Origin: Planctomycetota bacterium | GTDB lineage: Bacteria; Planctomycetota; Phycisphaerae; SM23-33; FEN-1343 | Assembly (NCBI GenBank): GCA_013203365.1 | Contig: JABMQG010000018.1 | Location: 1-6,801 of the forward strand | Direction: 5' to 3' | DNA length: 6,801 nucleotides | Part shown: positions 1-6,450 of the stretch, one piece after another | Layout of the letters: each line of letters opens with the position of its first letter | Numbering within the stretch: position 1 is the first letter of the stretch | Position numbers and translations under genes: made by a program | Notes under the pieces: generated by a model | The model's input: the letters and a program-made list of their open reading frames with translations, nothing else | The model's database searches: none | What the model was told of the DNA's origin: nothing

Positions 1-354
1 ACCGCCGCCATTGCCAGGGCGGTCCACACGCTTGCAACCCACGCCGCCGTCCGGGCCGTGGTCGCTTATACCATTTCCGGCAACACGGTCCAAATGCTGT
101 CGAAGATGAGACTGCGCGTGCCGATCCTTGCCCTTACACCCGATAAAAGGGTAATGCAGCAGGCGTGCCTGTTCTACGGTGTCGAGGCCCGCTGTGCCGA
201 CCTGGTCGAGCACACACGGGACGTGCTCGCAGTCGCCGCTAAGGAAATCCGCAAGCTTCGCTGGGCGCGGAAGGGACAACAAGTCATCGTCGTATCCGGC
301 CGGCCGCTGGGCAAGGCCGGAGCCACAAACACTCTTGTGGTGCATACAGTCTGA
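1..354 (+). CDS. pyk: Pyruvate kinase, C-terminal domain (5' partial)
   Basis: This is the last 117 residues of pyruvate kinase, which transfers phosphate from phosphoenolpyruvate to ADP as the final step of glycolysis in the cytoplasm. The reading frame is open from base 1 and ends at TGA 352-354. It matches the family's C-terminal allosteric domain in order: a TAAIARAV helix at the window edge, a TISGNTVQMLSKMR segment (the SG-T-(A/V)-LS-R pattern), PILALTPDKRVMQQ, a GVEA turn, and the closing VIVVSGRPLGKAGATNTLVV strand-turn-strand in which G-x-P-G-x-x-G-x-T-N is the family signature. The catalytic TIM barrel lies upstream, outside the window, so activity cannot be judged here. The gene is followed by a 126-nt gap and then the hydrolase gene on the same strand; I see no convincing terminator between them. 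The assignment rests on motif recognition and is strong. Confidence 0.92.
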   Translation, partial: TAAIARAVHTLATHAAVRAVVAYTISGNTVQMLSKMRLRVPILALTPDKRVMQQACLFYGVEARCADLVEHTRDVLAVAAKEIRKLRWARKGQQVIVVSGRPLGKAGATNTLVVHTV

Positions 355-469
355 AATTATAGTACTCTTGACTCGATCCTACAGGTCTCGTTCTTGGAAA
401 CTGGGAAATTACAACCGGATAGTGCTCGTCTATGCTTTGCCGAAACTTGCTTGGCCCATCGACGTGGAC

Positions 470-476
470 AGGAGGT
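470..476 (+). promoter_or_regulatory. Shine-Dalgarno of the hydrolase gene (fixes GTG start at 481)
   Basis: AGGAGGT lies 4 nt before the GTG at 481. This near-perfect ribosome binding site is the main reason to prefer GTG 481 over the in-frame TTG at 394. The start is supported further because the protein then begins with a basic residue pair and a hydrophobic export signal, whereas the extra 29 residues from 394 look like translated leader. Confidence 0.8.
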
Positions 477-480
477 CTTA

Positions 481-1305
481 GTGAAGGGCAAGCAATTCGT
501 ATGGACTATGGTCTTTGCGGCTGTGACCGCGGTGGGGTTGGGATGCGAGGGAATTACTTCCACCCAGTTCAACAGGTCCGAACGGCTGGATCGTGGTCTG
601 GTGCTGTTGCTGCCGGGAATCGAGGGCGAGGGGCCGTTGAGCTGGGCTGTTCGGCAGGGCCTCGACGACGCCGGCGTGGACGAAGCACTTTCCATTTACC
701 GCTGGCACTGGCCAATCCCGGTGGCCGGACTCGTGCTGAACCAGATCGATTTCATCCGAGCACGTCGAAAAGGCCACAAGGTGGCCGACTACATCGTGAA
801 ATACCAGGACAGGCACCCAGGCAAACCGGTCCATATCGTTGGGCACAGCGGGGGCGGGGCGATCGCCGTCTTCGCCGCCGAGAGTCTCCCTGACAAGCGA
901 CATAAGATCGACGGCATAATCTTGCTTAGCCCTAGCCTGTCCAGCGGGTACGACCTCTCAGCCGCTCTGGCCAATACGCGAAAGGGAATCGTCAACTACT
1001 GGTCACCCGGTGATTTTGCCCTGCTGGTCTTGGGAACTATGGTGTTCGGCAACCTTGACGGTGTCCATGGTTCGGCCGCAGGAGCAACCGGATTCACTAA
1101 GACCCCAGTTGCGGGGAAACTCTACCAGATTCCCTGGACCGAAGCTATGGTCGCTGTCGGAAACCGGGGTGGCCACATGGATACCACCAAGAAACCTTTT
1201 GTGGTCCAGTGGGTTGCTCCGTGGATAAGGGCCCCAGGCTGGCCTGTGGATACGAGCGGTGGCCCGACCTCCATTCCCGCCACGCAAGCATGTGACGGCA
1301 AGTGA
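481..1305 (+). CDS. Alpha/beta-hydrolase-fold protein, probably exported lipoprotein
   Basis: The predicted protein has 274 residues. A start K-G-K is followed by a hydrophobic stretch (about residues 6-21) ending in GLGC, so Cys22 could be a lipidation site. The box is not canonical because the large hydrophobic residue is at -2 rather than -3. The mature part begins with a LVLLLPGIEGEG strand and turn (about 40-51), which in this fold usually supplies the oxyanion hole. The nucleophile elbow GHSGGG puts the catalytic Ser at 123. The acid may be Asp178 (SPGD) and the base His232 (GGHMD), giving Ser-Asp-His in the usual order. The length suits a small lipase or esterase without a large lid. 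The substrate cannot be told from sequence. It lies downstream of pyruvate kinase but has its own strong ribosome binding site, and its 3' end converges with the CCA enzyme gene across 160 nt. I recall similar short hydrolases annotated as hypothetical in planctomycetes, but this is memory, not a search. Confidence 0.85.
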   Translation: MKGKQFVWTMVFAAVTAVGLGCEGITSTQFNRSERLDRGLVLLLPGIEGEGPLSWAVRQGLDDAGVDEALSIYRWHWPIPVAGLVLNQIDFIRARRKGHKVADYIVKYQDRHPGKPVHIVGHSGGGAIAVFAAESLPDKRHKIDGIILLSPSLSSGYDLSAALANTRKGIVNYWSPGDFALLVLGTMVFGNLDGVHGSAAGATGFTKTPVAGKLYQIPWTEAMVAVGNRGGHMDTTKKPFVVQWVAPWIRAPGWPVDTSGGPTSIPATQACDGK

Positions 1306-1465
1306 CCGACCGTCTGACGCCGCAGGCTGCCGCGAGAAATCCTCAAGCCCAGGCAAGCCCGAGAAGATCTCGCTGTCGCATAGTGTATTCTTCCAGACCG
1401 AGCACATCGGTTGCGACCTGGCTGGCCGGACTTCTGTCGCCCGCATGGGTAAATCGTGCGGTTCA

Positions 1466-2695
1466 TCATCTGTTCTGGCAGGCCAGAAGTTGACGGGCCT
1501 TACTCTTCGCCTGCGCCGGTGTCCGAATTTCTTCCGCCAGTTGAAGCTCGTAGAGTTGCCGCAGCAGTCGCCCCAGACGAGGCCCCTCTCCCAAGCCCAT
1601 GGCCTTGAGGTCACCGCCGGTGATTAACGGTGGTGGGCTTACCTGTTCCGGGGCGATTCGAGAGGTGCGGGCGGTTAGCTTACGGCTCGCCGTCTCTCGC
1701 CCCGTCCGGCGAAGCTCTTCCACTCGCCAGAGTTTTCTCAACTTCGTCCAGGCAGGGTTGCTCATCAGCCGTTTGAGGGCCGATAAGGGCAGTTCGGCCG
1801 CCGTTGACCAGGCGTCGGGCCTTTCGGTAAGCCAAAGCAACATCTTGCGCACCTGGTTGGAGGCGCCCCACCAGCGGGTGAGCCTGCTGACCTGCTCGGC
1901 GTCCTCGCCCATGAGTACAGCCGCCAGCGACAACGTCACGTCCCGATCAGCCGCCAGGCGTTCGAGCCGCTCCATAGCCTCGGCCCACCTCGGCTGGGCA
2001 GCGAGTTCCTTGCCGAATATCGGCACTGCAAGCCCAAGCCTGCCGACCAAGGCCATTGCCTGTTCACCGTTGGGCTCGCCGAGCATCTTCTCCAATTCTT
2101 CGTAGATGCGTTCGCCGCTTATGCTTGCAATCTTGCCGGCGTGTCGTCGGATTGCTCTGGCTGTGGCAGGGTCGACAGAGAAGTCCAGCCTGGCGGCGAA
2201 CCTGGCTGCGCGGAGCATTCGCAAGTAGTCTTCGCCGAATCGCCGACCAGGTGCGCCGATGGCTCGTACGAGGCGCCCCCGAAGGTCCGCCTGGCCGTCG
2301 ACATAGTCAATGATGCGGTCATCGAGTGGGTCCAGGAACATGCCGTTTATCGTAAAATCACGGCGAAGTGCGTCCTGCCTGGCTGATGAGAACACGACCT
2401 GGGTCGGCCGACGACCGTCCGTATATGAAAGGTCGCTTCGAAAGGTGGCTACTTCAATGGTACGCCCCCCTCGCAAGACCATCGCAACGCCAAACTTTGC
2501 CCCGATCATCATTACTCGGCCAAAAAGCTTTCCCACCTGCTGTGGTGTTGCACTGGTCGCTACGTCGTAGTCGCTCGGGCGCATCCCTAGCAGCATATCT
2601 CGGACGCATCCACCAGCCAGTAAGGCCTCAAACCCGGCCTTCCTAAGCCGCTTGATGACCCAAACGGCGAGTTCTCGAGTGGCGCCTTTGTTCAT
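1466..2695 (-). CDS. cca: CCA tRNA nucleotidyltransferase (class II, poly(A) polymerase family)
   Basis: This enzyme adds or repairs the 3' CCA of tRNA from CTP and ATP without a template. From ATG 2695 it has 409 residues, in the usual range. The head domain shows GGCVRD (28-33) and the metal-binding SDYD with Asp42 and Asp44, then RRDFTINGM (111-119), the RxDxTxN motif. The neck carries GEDYLRMLRAARFAARLDF (from residue 154), whose EDxxR is the nucleotide-selecting motif of CCA enzymes. IGAKFG at 64-69 lacks the G-[RK]-[RK]-F signature of bacterial poly(A) polymerases, which favours CCA addition. The tail has the family's ITGGDLKAMGLGEGPRLG segment (358-375). I see no HD-type metal site in the middle. 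A split CC-adding or A-adding enzyme cannot be excluded. The start was chosen because it falls just before the conserved head domain; upstream in-frame GTG 2767 and ATG 2716 have no better ribosome binding site. The DUF2007 gene lies 123 nt upstream on the same strand, so an operon is plausible. Confidence 0.93.
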   Translation of the reverse strand: MNKGATRELAVWVIKRLRKAGFEALLAGGCVRDMLLGMRPSDYDVATSATPQQVGKLFGRVMMIGAKFGVAMVLRGGRTIEVATFRSDLSYTDGRRPTQVVFSSARQDALRRDFTINGMFLDPLDDRIIDYVDGQADLRGRLVRAIGAPGRRFGEDYLRMLRAARFAARLDFSVDPATARAIRRHAGKIASISGERIYEELEKMLGEPNGEQAMALVGRLGLAVPIFGKELAAQPRWAEAMERLERLAADRDVTLSLAAVLMGEDAEQVSRLTRWWGASNQVRKMLLWLTERPDAWSTAAELPLSALKRLMSNPAWTKLRKLWRVEELRRTGRETASRKLTARTSRIAPEQVSPPPLITGGDLKAMGLGEGPRLGRLLRQLYELQLAEEIRTPAQAKSKARQLLACQNR

Positions 2696-2818
2696 ATCCC
2701 TGCCAGCGTAACCCATTTGGGCGGAATTGCAAATATGCCAAGAACATCTAACGTTTGCCTGCGGCACATCGCAGAGCCTGTAACGGCCAGTTTTGAAGCA
2801 CTGTTCACAGGCCGGTCC

Positions 2819-3037
2819 TTATGCCAGTCTCGGCCAGCCGCCCCGGCTGATGATCTCTCTGGCCTGTTCTTCATCGCCAGCCGGCACGAAAATCTCCAGC
2901 ACCACGCAATCTGAGCCGTTGTCTTCGGCAACTACTTGGGCGGAGATACCTACGGCCGTGAGCGTCGCCTGGATTGCCTCGGCTTGTGCTAGATTGCCGC
3001 AAGTTAGCACACACCGCATTGGTGTTTCATGGCTCAT
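2819..3037 (-). CDS. Small DUF2007-type protein (putative signal-transducing protein)
   Basis: A 72-residue protein that fits the DUF2007 pattern: an opening strand (MRCVLTCGN, 7-15), a helix with AEAIQATLTAVGI (19-31), a strand with AQVVAEDNG, a strand with VVLEIFVPAGDEEQA (45-59) and a closing helix EIISRGG. This is a small ferredoxin-like alpha/beta domain. Its role is not established; the family is often labelled a putative signal-transducing protein. There is no signal peptide or membrane segment, so it is probably cytoplasmic. The start ATG at 3037 is preceded by GTGGTGA, a modest ribosome binding site; an in-frame ATG at 3019 is an alternative. It ends at TAA (2821-2819). The CCA enzyme follows on the same strand in the same frame, and the 41 codons between them contain no further stop and several cysteines. 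Confidence 0.75.
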   Translation of the reverse strand: MSHETPMRCVLTCGNLAQAEAIQATLTAVGISAQVVAEDNGSDCVVLEIFVPAGDEEQAREIISRGGWPRLA

Positions 3038-3233
3038 ATTATCACCACTTGGACCTGGTAATATGTCAACGCTCGCATCCCAACGCCCCTTGGCCCAATG
3101 CCTTGACGAAACTGGTGGCGATTGTATGCTCCCGCCCCAAGTACAGCAAGGCGTTCGGAGACAAGTTGGGCTGGCTGCCGACTCGTTACTGGCGAACTAT
3201 CGGTGCTTCCTGATTGTATAAAGGAATACGGAA

Positions 3234-3253
3234 CGCCGGATTTGTTTCCGGCG
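3234..3253. repeat. Perfect inverted repeat, 7-bp stem
   Basis: CGCCGGA and TCCGGCG flank a 6-nt TTTGTT loop. No T-run follows on either strand, so it is not an obvious intrinsic terminator. It lies about 200 nt upstream of the DUF2007 start and could be part of that gene's leader or a protein-binding site. Confidence 0.55.
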
Positions 3254-3269
3254 GCTGGAACTATGTGAG

Positions 3270-3299
3270 TTTGCGCAGTCATATAAGAATTTGTGCAGT
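3270..3299. repeat. Direct repeat TTTGYGCAGT, 20-bp period
   Basis: TTTGCGCAGT at 3270-3279 and TTTGTGCAGT at 3290-3299 differ at one base, and their starts are exactly 20 bp apart, about two turns of the helix, so both would face the same side. An ATATAAG stretch lies between them. The arrangement resembles a two-site binding region for a regulator, but no known consensus was recognised. Confidence 0.5.
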
Positions 3300-3307
3300 T
3301 TTTTTTT

Positions 3308-3354
3308 GCCCAACATGTTGGGTAGCGATTTCGTATGCAAGCCCAACAGGTGGG
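3308..3354. repeat. Two copies of a GCCCAACAKGTKGGG palindromic motif
   Basis: The first copy, GCCCAACATGTTGGG (3308-3322), contains a perfect 14-nt palindrome (3309-3322) and follows nine T residues (3299-3307). The second, GCCCAACAGGTGGGG (3341-3355), matches the first at 13 of 15 positions and starts 33 bp later. The T-run precedes the hairpin on the plus strand and reads as A on the minus strand, so this is not an intrinsic terminator. A repeated operator-like site or a degenerate intergenic repeat are both possible. Confidence 0.55.
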
Positions 3355-3372
3355 GGATGCAAAAGCCCCCGC
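3350..3372. repeat. GC-rich hairpin (GGGGG/CCCCC)
   Basis: Five G residues (3352-3356) and five C residues (3366-3370) flank a 9-nt loop. A T-G wobble and a G-C pair can extend the stem to seven. It overlaps the end of the second GCCCAACA motif copy. No T-run follows on either strand. Confidence 0.45.
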
Positions 3373-3445
3373 GATCTTTGGGACACTGAGGACATTTGTC
3401 AAGTTCCTGACGATACGTTTACGAACGGACAATAATTTTCTTGCA

Positions 3446-3466
3446 GTATAGGCTTGAGACCTATAC
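3446..3466. repeat. Inverted repeat GTATAGG-N7-CCTATAC
   Basis: A perfect 7-bp inverted repeat around the loop CTTGAGA in an AT-rich stretch. The half-site spacing (14 bp centre to centre) suits either a small RNA hairpin or an operator for a dimeric regulator. No T-run follows, which argues against a terminator. Confidence 0.5.
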
Positions 3467-3923
3467 GATTCGCGTTTGACGTTTAAAGTAATTTGCGTTT
3501 CGAATGGCTGGTTGTTGCCGTTCGAGTCTGAGACGATGGAATTAGGGTATGAGCTTTTGGCCAGCGGCCTCTTGTATCATTGGCTAAGCTGCCTTCGTTA
3601 TTGGTATTACAGAGCTCACCCGACATAATGGCGACCGACGGTTCACTTGCGAGTAGGTCGCTGGACACGCGCCGATCAGACATATAAGTTAGTGGTCAGG
3701 CTTGTAACGCTGCCCTGCGGTTTTGGGAACTCTTTCATGTTGTTTCAAAGGGCGTTGCGGGCCGGATCGGCGATTAATGCCCACCGGGCTAAGTTATCCG
3801 CGGGCAATAGAATCAACTATGCCAACAGAAAGGTGTTACCCGTGCAACCCTGCGTTTGGGGGGGTGGTCGCGGGGTTTGTTTTTGGCCGCCGCCGCGATG
3901 GTTGTGTCTCGCTTGGCGGATCG

Positions 3924-3974
3924 GCCAAATGGGACGCATGCTTCGCGCGAAGGTGTTTGCTCCATTCAGTTGGC
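3924..3974 (+). repeat. Compound stem-loop in the upstream region of rny
   Basis: GCCAAATGG (3924-3932) can pair with CCAT-TCAG-TTGGC (3962-3974) with one 4-nt bulge. It encloses the perfect palindrome CTTCGCGCGAAG (3941-3952), flanked by ACGC and GTGT, which can pair with one G-U. It lies about 100 nt before the rny start, so it would sit in the 5' leader if transcription starts further upstream. Any role in rny expression is inference. Confidence 0.4.
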
Positions 3975-4056
3975 TAGGTTTGATCTTGCCCTGAGGCCAA
4001 GGCCCGCATCGTGTCCGCCTGTTTGAGCCTGCTCGCTCAGCGTCCACCCGCCATGG

Positions 4057-4062
4057 AAAGGA
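4057..4062 (+). promoter_or_regulatory. Shine-Dalgarno of rny (fixes GTG start at 4072)
   Basis: AAAGGA lies 9 nt before GTG 4072. The next in-frame ATG codons (4096 and 4102) have no comparable site and would cut into the membrane anchor, so GTG 4072 is preferred. Confidence 0.7.
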
Positions 4063-4071
4063 CGTGCTGTT

Positions 4072-5658
4072 GTGTACACCCCTATCCTGCTGGCCATGAC
4101 TATGGTATATGTATCTGGTATTGCTGCGGTTGCGTTTGCGATCGGTATTGGCGTAGCGCTGGTATACCGCCGGCTGCTTAATGTCGGACGCCTCGCCAAG
4201 GCACGAGTTGACGCCGAGGCGATCGTGGCCGCGGCTAAGCGCGAAGCAGCCAACAACACCCGCCAGGCTGAAATTGATGCCAAGGCCGAACACATCAAGT
4301 ATCGGGAGAAGTTCGAGGCGGACACCGAAGAGACGCGCAAGGAGTTGCGGGCCGAAGAACGCCGACTGACCAAACGGGACGATCTGATCGACAAGAAGAT
4401 GGAGACGATCGCCTCGAAGGAACGGGCCGTGGAGGTCGCCGAGCGGAGCATCGCCGAGAAGGAGCGTGCCTTGGCGGGTAAAGACCGCGAACTGAGCGAG
4501 TCGATCACCCAACAGAAAAGCGAGCTGCTGAAGATCGCCCGCATGAGCGTTGACGAAGCCAGGGAAACGTTGCTGTTGCGGATACAGCAAGATGTTGAAA
4601 CCGACGCGGTCAAACTCATCGATCGGATCGTAAATCAGGCCAAGGAAACAGCTGAGGAGCAGTCCCGAGAGATCATCATAACGGCCATCCAGCGATATGC
4701 CTCCGAACACACCTGCGACTCGACCGTTTCGACCGTTGACATCCCCAGCGACGACATGAAGGGCCGTGTCATCGGCCGGGAAGGGCGGAACATACGGGCC
4801 TTCGAGAAGGCAACCGGCGTGGACGTGATCGTTGACGACACGCCAGGCGTGGTGGTTGTCAGCGGGTTCGACCCCGTTCGGCGTGAGGTAGCCAGGCTTA
4901 GCCTGGAGAAGCTCATCCAGGACGGGCGGATTCACCCGGCCAGGATCGAGGAAGTGGTCGCCGAGACCGACAAGGAGGTCACCCGAAAAGTCGCGGAAAT
5001 TGGCAAGAAGACCTCCGTCGATGTGAATATTCGCGGGCTTCACGGCAAGATCACTCAACTGCTTGGCCGGCTGCACTATCGCACGAGTTTCGGGCAGAAC
5101 GTGTTGCAGCACAGCATCGAGGTTGCCTACTTGAGCCAGATGATGGCCGAGGACCTCGGGTTGGACGGCGAACTGGCTCGCCGGGCGGGTCTGCTGCATG
5201 ACATAGGCAAGGCCGTGGACCATGAGGTCGAGGGCGGACATCCCCAGATCGGTGCCGACATGCTCAAGCGATACGGCGAGAAACAGGCCGTAATCAACGC
5301 CGCGGCCGGGCATCACGGGGAAGGCGAGAACCACGACCTCTACACCGCCATCGTCTCGGCCGCCGATGCCATCTCGGCCTCCCGGCCCGGTGCCCGGCGA
5401 GAGACACTGGAGCGCTACATCAAACGGCTGGAGAAGCTTGAGGAGATCGCCACCGCCTTCGAGGGCGTCAAGCAGGCCTACGCAATTCAGGCCGGGCGAG
5501 AGATCCGCGTTATCGTAGACGCCGAGAACGTCGACGATCGCCTCGCAGCCAAGGCCGCCCGCGACATTGCCAAGAAGATCGAGGAAGAGATGACCTATCC
5601 CGGCGAGATCAGGGTGACACTGATCCGCGAGACCCGTTGCATCGAATACGCCAGATAA
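4072..5658 (+). CDS. rny: Ribonuclease Y
   Basis: RNase Y is a membrane-anchored endoribonuclease that starts decay and processing of mRNA in many bacteria lacking RNase E. The 528-residue protein is full length and shows every part in order: a short periplasmic N-terminus and one membrane helix (about 5-31); a long charged coiled coil rich in Glu, Lys, Arg and Ala (about 35-200); a KH RNA-binding domain with [24 protein letters not shown] (222-245) containing the GxxGxxG loop; and an HD phosphohydrolase domain. The HD metal ligands are visible as His347 (QHSIEVA), His376-Asp377 (LLHDIGK), the His414-His415 pair (AGHHGE) and Asp432 (SAADAIS). The C-terminal segment ends [16 protein letters not shown], as is usual. 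It starts at GTG. In several bacteria a ymdB-type phosphoesterase gene follows rny; here a candidate terminator follows instead, so the gene looks monocistronic. A long open frame antisense to it is a codon-bias shadow. Confidence 0.97.
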   Translation: MYTPILLAMTMVYVSGIAAVAFAIGIGVALVYRRLLNVGRLAKARVDAEAIVAAAKREAANNTRQAEIDAKAEHIKYREKFEADTEETRKELRAEERRLTKRDDLIDKKMETIASKERAVEVAERSIAEKERALAGKDRELSESITQQKSELLKIARMSVDEARETLLLRIQQDVETDAVKLIDRIVNQAKETAEEQSREIIITAIQRYASEHTCDSTVSTVDIPSDDMKGRVIGREGRNIRAFEKATGVDVIVDDTPGVVVVSGFDPVRREVARLSLEKLIQDGRIHPARIEEVVAETDKEVTRKVAEIGKKTSVDVNIRGLHGKITQLLGRLHYRTSFGQNVLQHSIEVAYLSQMMAEDLGLDGELARRAGLLHDIGKAVDHEVEGGHPQIGADMLKRYGEKQAVINAAAGHHGEGENHDLYTAIVSAADAISASRPGARRETLERYIKRLEKLEEIATAFEGVKQAYAIQAGREIRVIVDAENVDDRLAAKAARDIAKKIEEEMTYPGEIRVTLIRETRCIEYAR

Positions 5659-5722
5659 CGCCTGTGGACAGCCGTACTGAGAGACCCTAACAAAAGGTGG
5701 CGGCGTGCGGCGGGCGATACCT

Positions 5723-5750
5723 AACAGATCCCATACAAATGGGTTTGTTT
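5723..5750 (+). terminator. Candidate intrinsic terminator after rny
   Basis: CCCAT (5730-5734) and ATGGG (5739-5743) form a 5-bp stem with an ACAA loop, followed at once by TTTGTTT. AACA (5723-5726) and TGTT (5746-5749) could extend it after a small internal loop. It begins 64 nt after the rny stop and is correctly oriented. The stem is short, so termination may be weak. Confidence 0.5.
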
Positions 5751-5903
5751 GGCAAAAAAAAGTTTCACAGACAGCCGGTTTCGGACGGGTCGGATACCTG
5801 TGCCGTGGTCGAATAATCATCGTAACACCTGTCATTTACGGGACATACCATTCTTGCCCTGCCTTGGCTCCCCGCCGGCGGGGCCGGTGGAAAAATGGGT
5901 TTG
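5737..5903 (+). repeat. Two copies of AAATGGGTTTG
   Basis: The 11-nt word AAATGGGTTTG occurs at 5737-5747 and 5893-5903. In each copy it forms part of a hairpin next to a T-run or A-run, so a terminator-like module appears to be duplicated after rny. The sequence between the copies differs. Confidence 0.5.
5870..5883. repeat. Perfect GC palindrome
   Basis: CCCCGCCGGCGGGG is its own reverse complement and would fold as a 5-bp stem with a CCGG loop. It lies 13 nt before the next palindrome, so the two may form a tandem hairpin block. Confidence 0.55.
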
Positions 5904-5934
5904 CAAACCCAACTTGGATTTTTCGGATTTTTTT
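5891..5934. terminator. Candidate bidirectional terminator
   Basis: The perfect palindrome GGGTTTGCAAACCC (5897-5910) is bordered by five A residues on its left (5891-5895). Read on the minus strand, it is therefore a hairpin followed after one base by TTTTT, the classic layout. On the plus strand T-runs come at 5919-5923 and 5928-5934, 9 nt or more from the stem, so plus-strand termination is less certain. No minus-strand gene is seen immediately to its right, so its minus-strand client is unclear. Confidence 0.45.
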
Positions 5935-6146
5935 CGTAGATTAGCTGCAACAGGAGGCTCGCCGGGCCTAGGATTTGGCCGATGCAGGTGTTGAGGCCGG
6001 ATTCGGCAATCGGCATTTTACAGTTGCTGTATTTCGTAATTGGATCATCTCCCGCAAGCATGCTACGGAATGGCCGACGGCGTGTCGATAGGCGAGATTA
6101 GGGCAGATGAACCGTTGCGAAAAGGACTGAGAAGGAGTGAAATCGA

Positions 6147-6194
6147 GACCGCATTGCGAGTGGCTGAATGCGGATTGGCTGTTGAGAGGCGGTC
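6147..6194 (+). repeat. Overlapping inverted repeats with competing pairings
   Basis: CCGCATT (6149-6155) pairs perfectly with AATGCGG (6167-6173) across an 11-nt loop. The overlapping GACCGC (6147-6152) can instead pair with GCGGTC (6189-6194). The two pairings exclude each other. No gene follows closely, so a regulatory role is only a possibility. Confidence 0.35.
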
Positions 6195-6450
6195 ACTTCG
6201 GCCAGGTGGGCGGCCTATGGAGGCTCGGCCATTCCCCCCAGCCTTCCGACAAAGTTGAGACACACAAGATATCATTGACGCAAGGTTTAGCGGGGCTATG
6301 ATTATCTGCGAGGGTTTTTTCCCGCGCGCGTGGCAGCGGGGCGGACGTTCAAACAGTGTCGGCCGAAAGGCGGGTGGGCCAGAGACGAAGATGCCTGGGG
6401 AGAAATGGGTAAGGCGTTGCCGGAATTACAAATATAATAATAGGTGGTCC

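Larger units (their letters stand above)
3038..4071. other. Non-coding gap between divergent DUF2007 and rny genes
   Basis: About 1 kb without a convincing gene. Short ORFs on both strands have low-complexity, Cys/Trp/Arg-rich translations with no recognisable motif. Part of it (about 3210-3700) is visibly more AT-rich than the flanking genes. The region must contain the promoters for both divergent genes, but no clear -35/-10 pair with normal spacing stands out; the sigma consensus of this organism may differ. It holds the hairpins and repeats listed separately. No tRNA T-loop, SRP, tmRNA or RNase P signature was recognised. Confidence 0.7.

Noticed and set aside
394..480. Longer start (TTG 394) for the hydrolase
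   Set aside because: The AGGAGGT at 470-476 and the export signal beginning at 481 point to GTG 481; the extra 29 residues look like leader.
1259..1627. A 122-codon plus-strand ORF across the convergent gene ends
   Set aside because: It overlaps the hydrolase end and the CCA enzyme end out of frame and has no motif.
2696..2767. Longer start (GTG 2767 or ATG 2716) for the CCA enzyme
   Set aside because: The extension lies before the conserved head domain and neither start has a better ribosome binding site than ATG 2695.
3062..3069. TTGACA on the minus strand upstream of DUF2007 as a -35 box
   Set aside because: The only good -10 match (GATAAT) is 20 nt away and abuts the start codon, leaving no room for a normal start site.
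3034..3432. A 132-codon minus-strand ORF covering the gap upstream of DUF2007
   Set aside because: The translation has no domain pattern and runs through several hairpins and the 9-base homopolymer run.
3516..3532. GTTCGAGTC as a tRNA T-loop
   Set aside because: The flanking bases do not form a T-stem, and no acceptor or anticodon stem could be placed around it.
3647..3994. A 115-codon plus-strand ORF ahead of rny
   Set aside because: It is rich in Trp, Arg, Gly and Cys with no motif, and it has no clear ribosome binding site.
3817..5835. A 672-codon open frame on the minus strand
   Set aside because: It lies antisense to the whole of rny, whose KH and HD motifs are unmistakable. The translation has no recognisable domain, and the length follows from GC-rich codon use.
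5705..5944. A 79-codon ORF starting at GTG 46 nt after rny, with a plausible AAAAGG site
   Set aside because: It reads through both candidate terminators and both repeat copies, and the peptide shows no family pattern.
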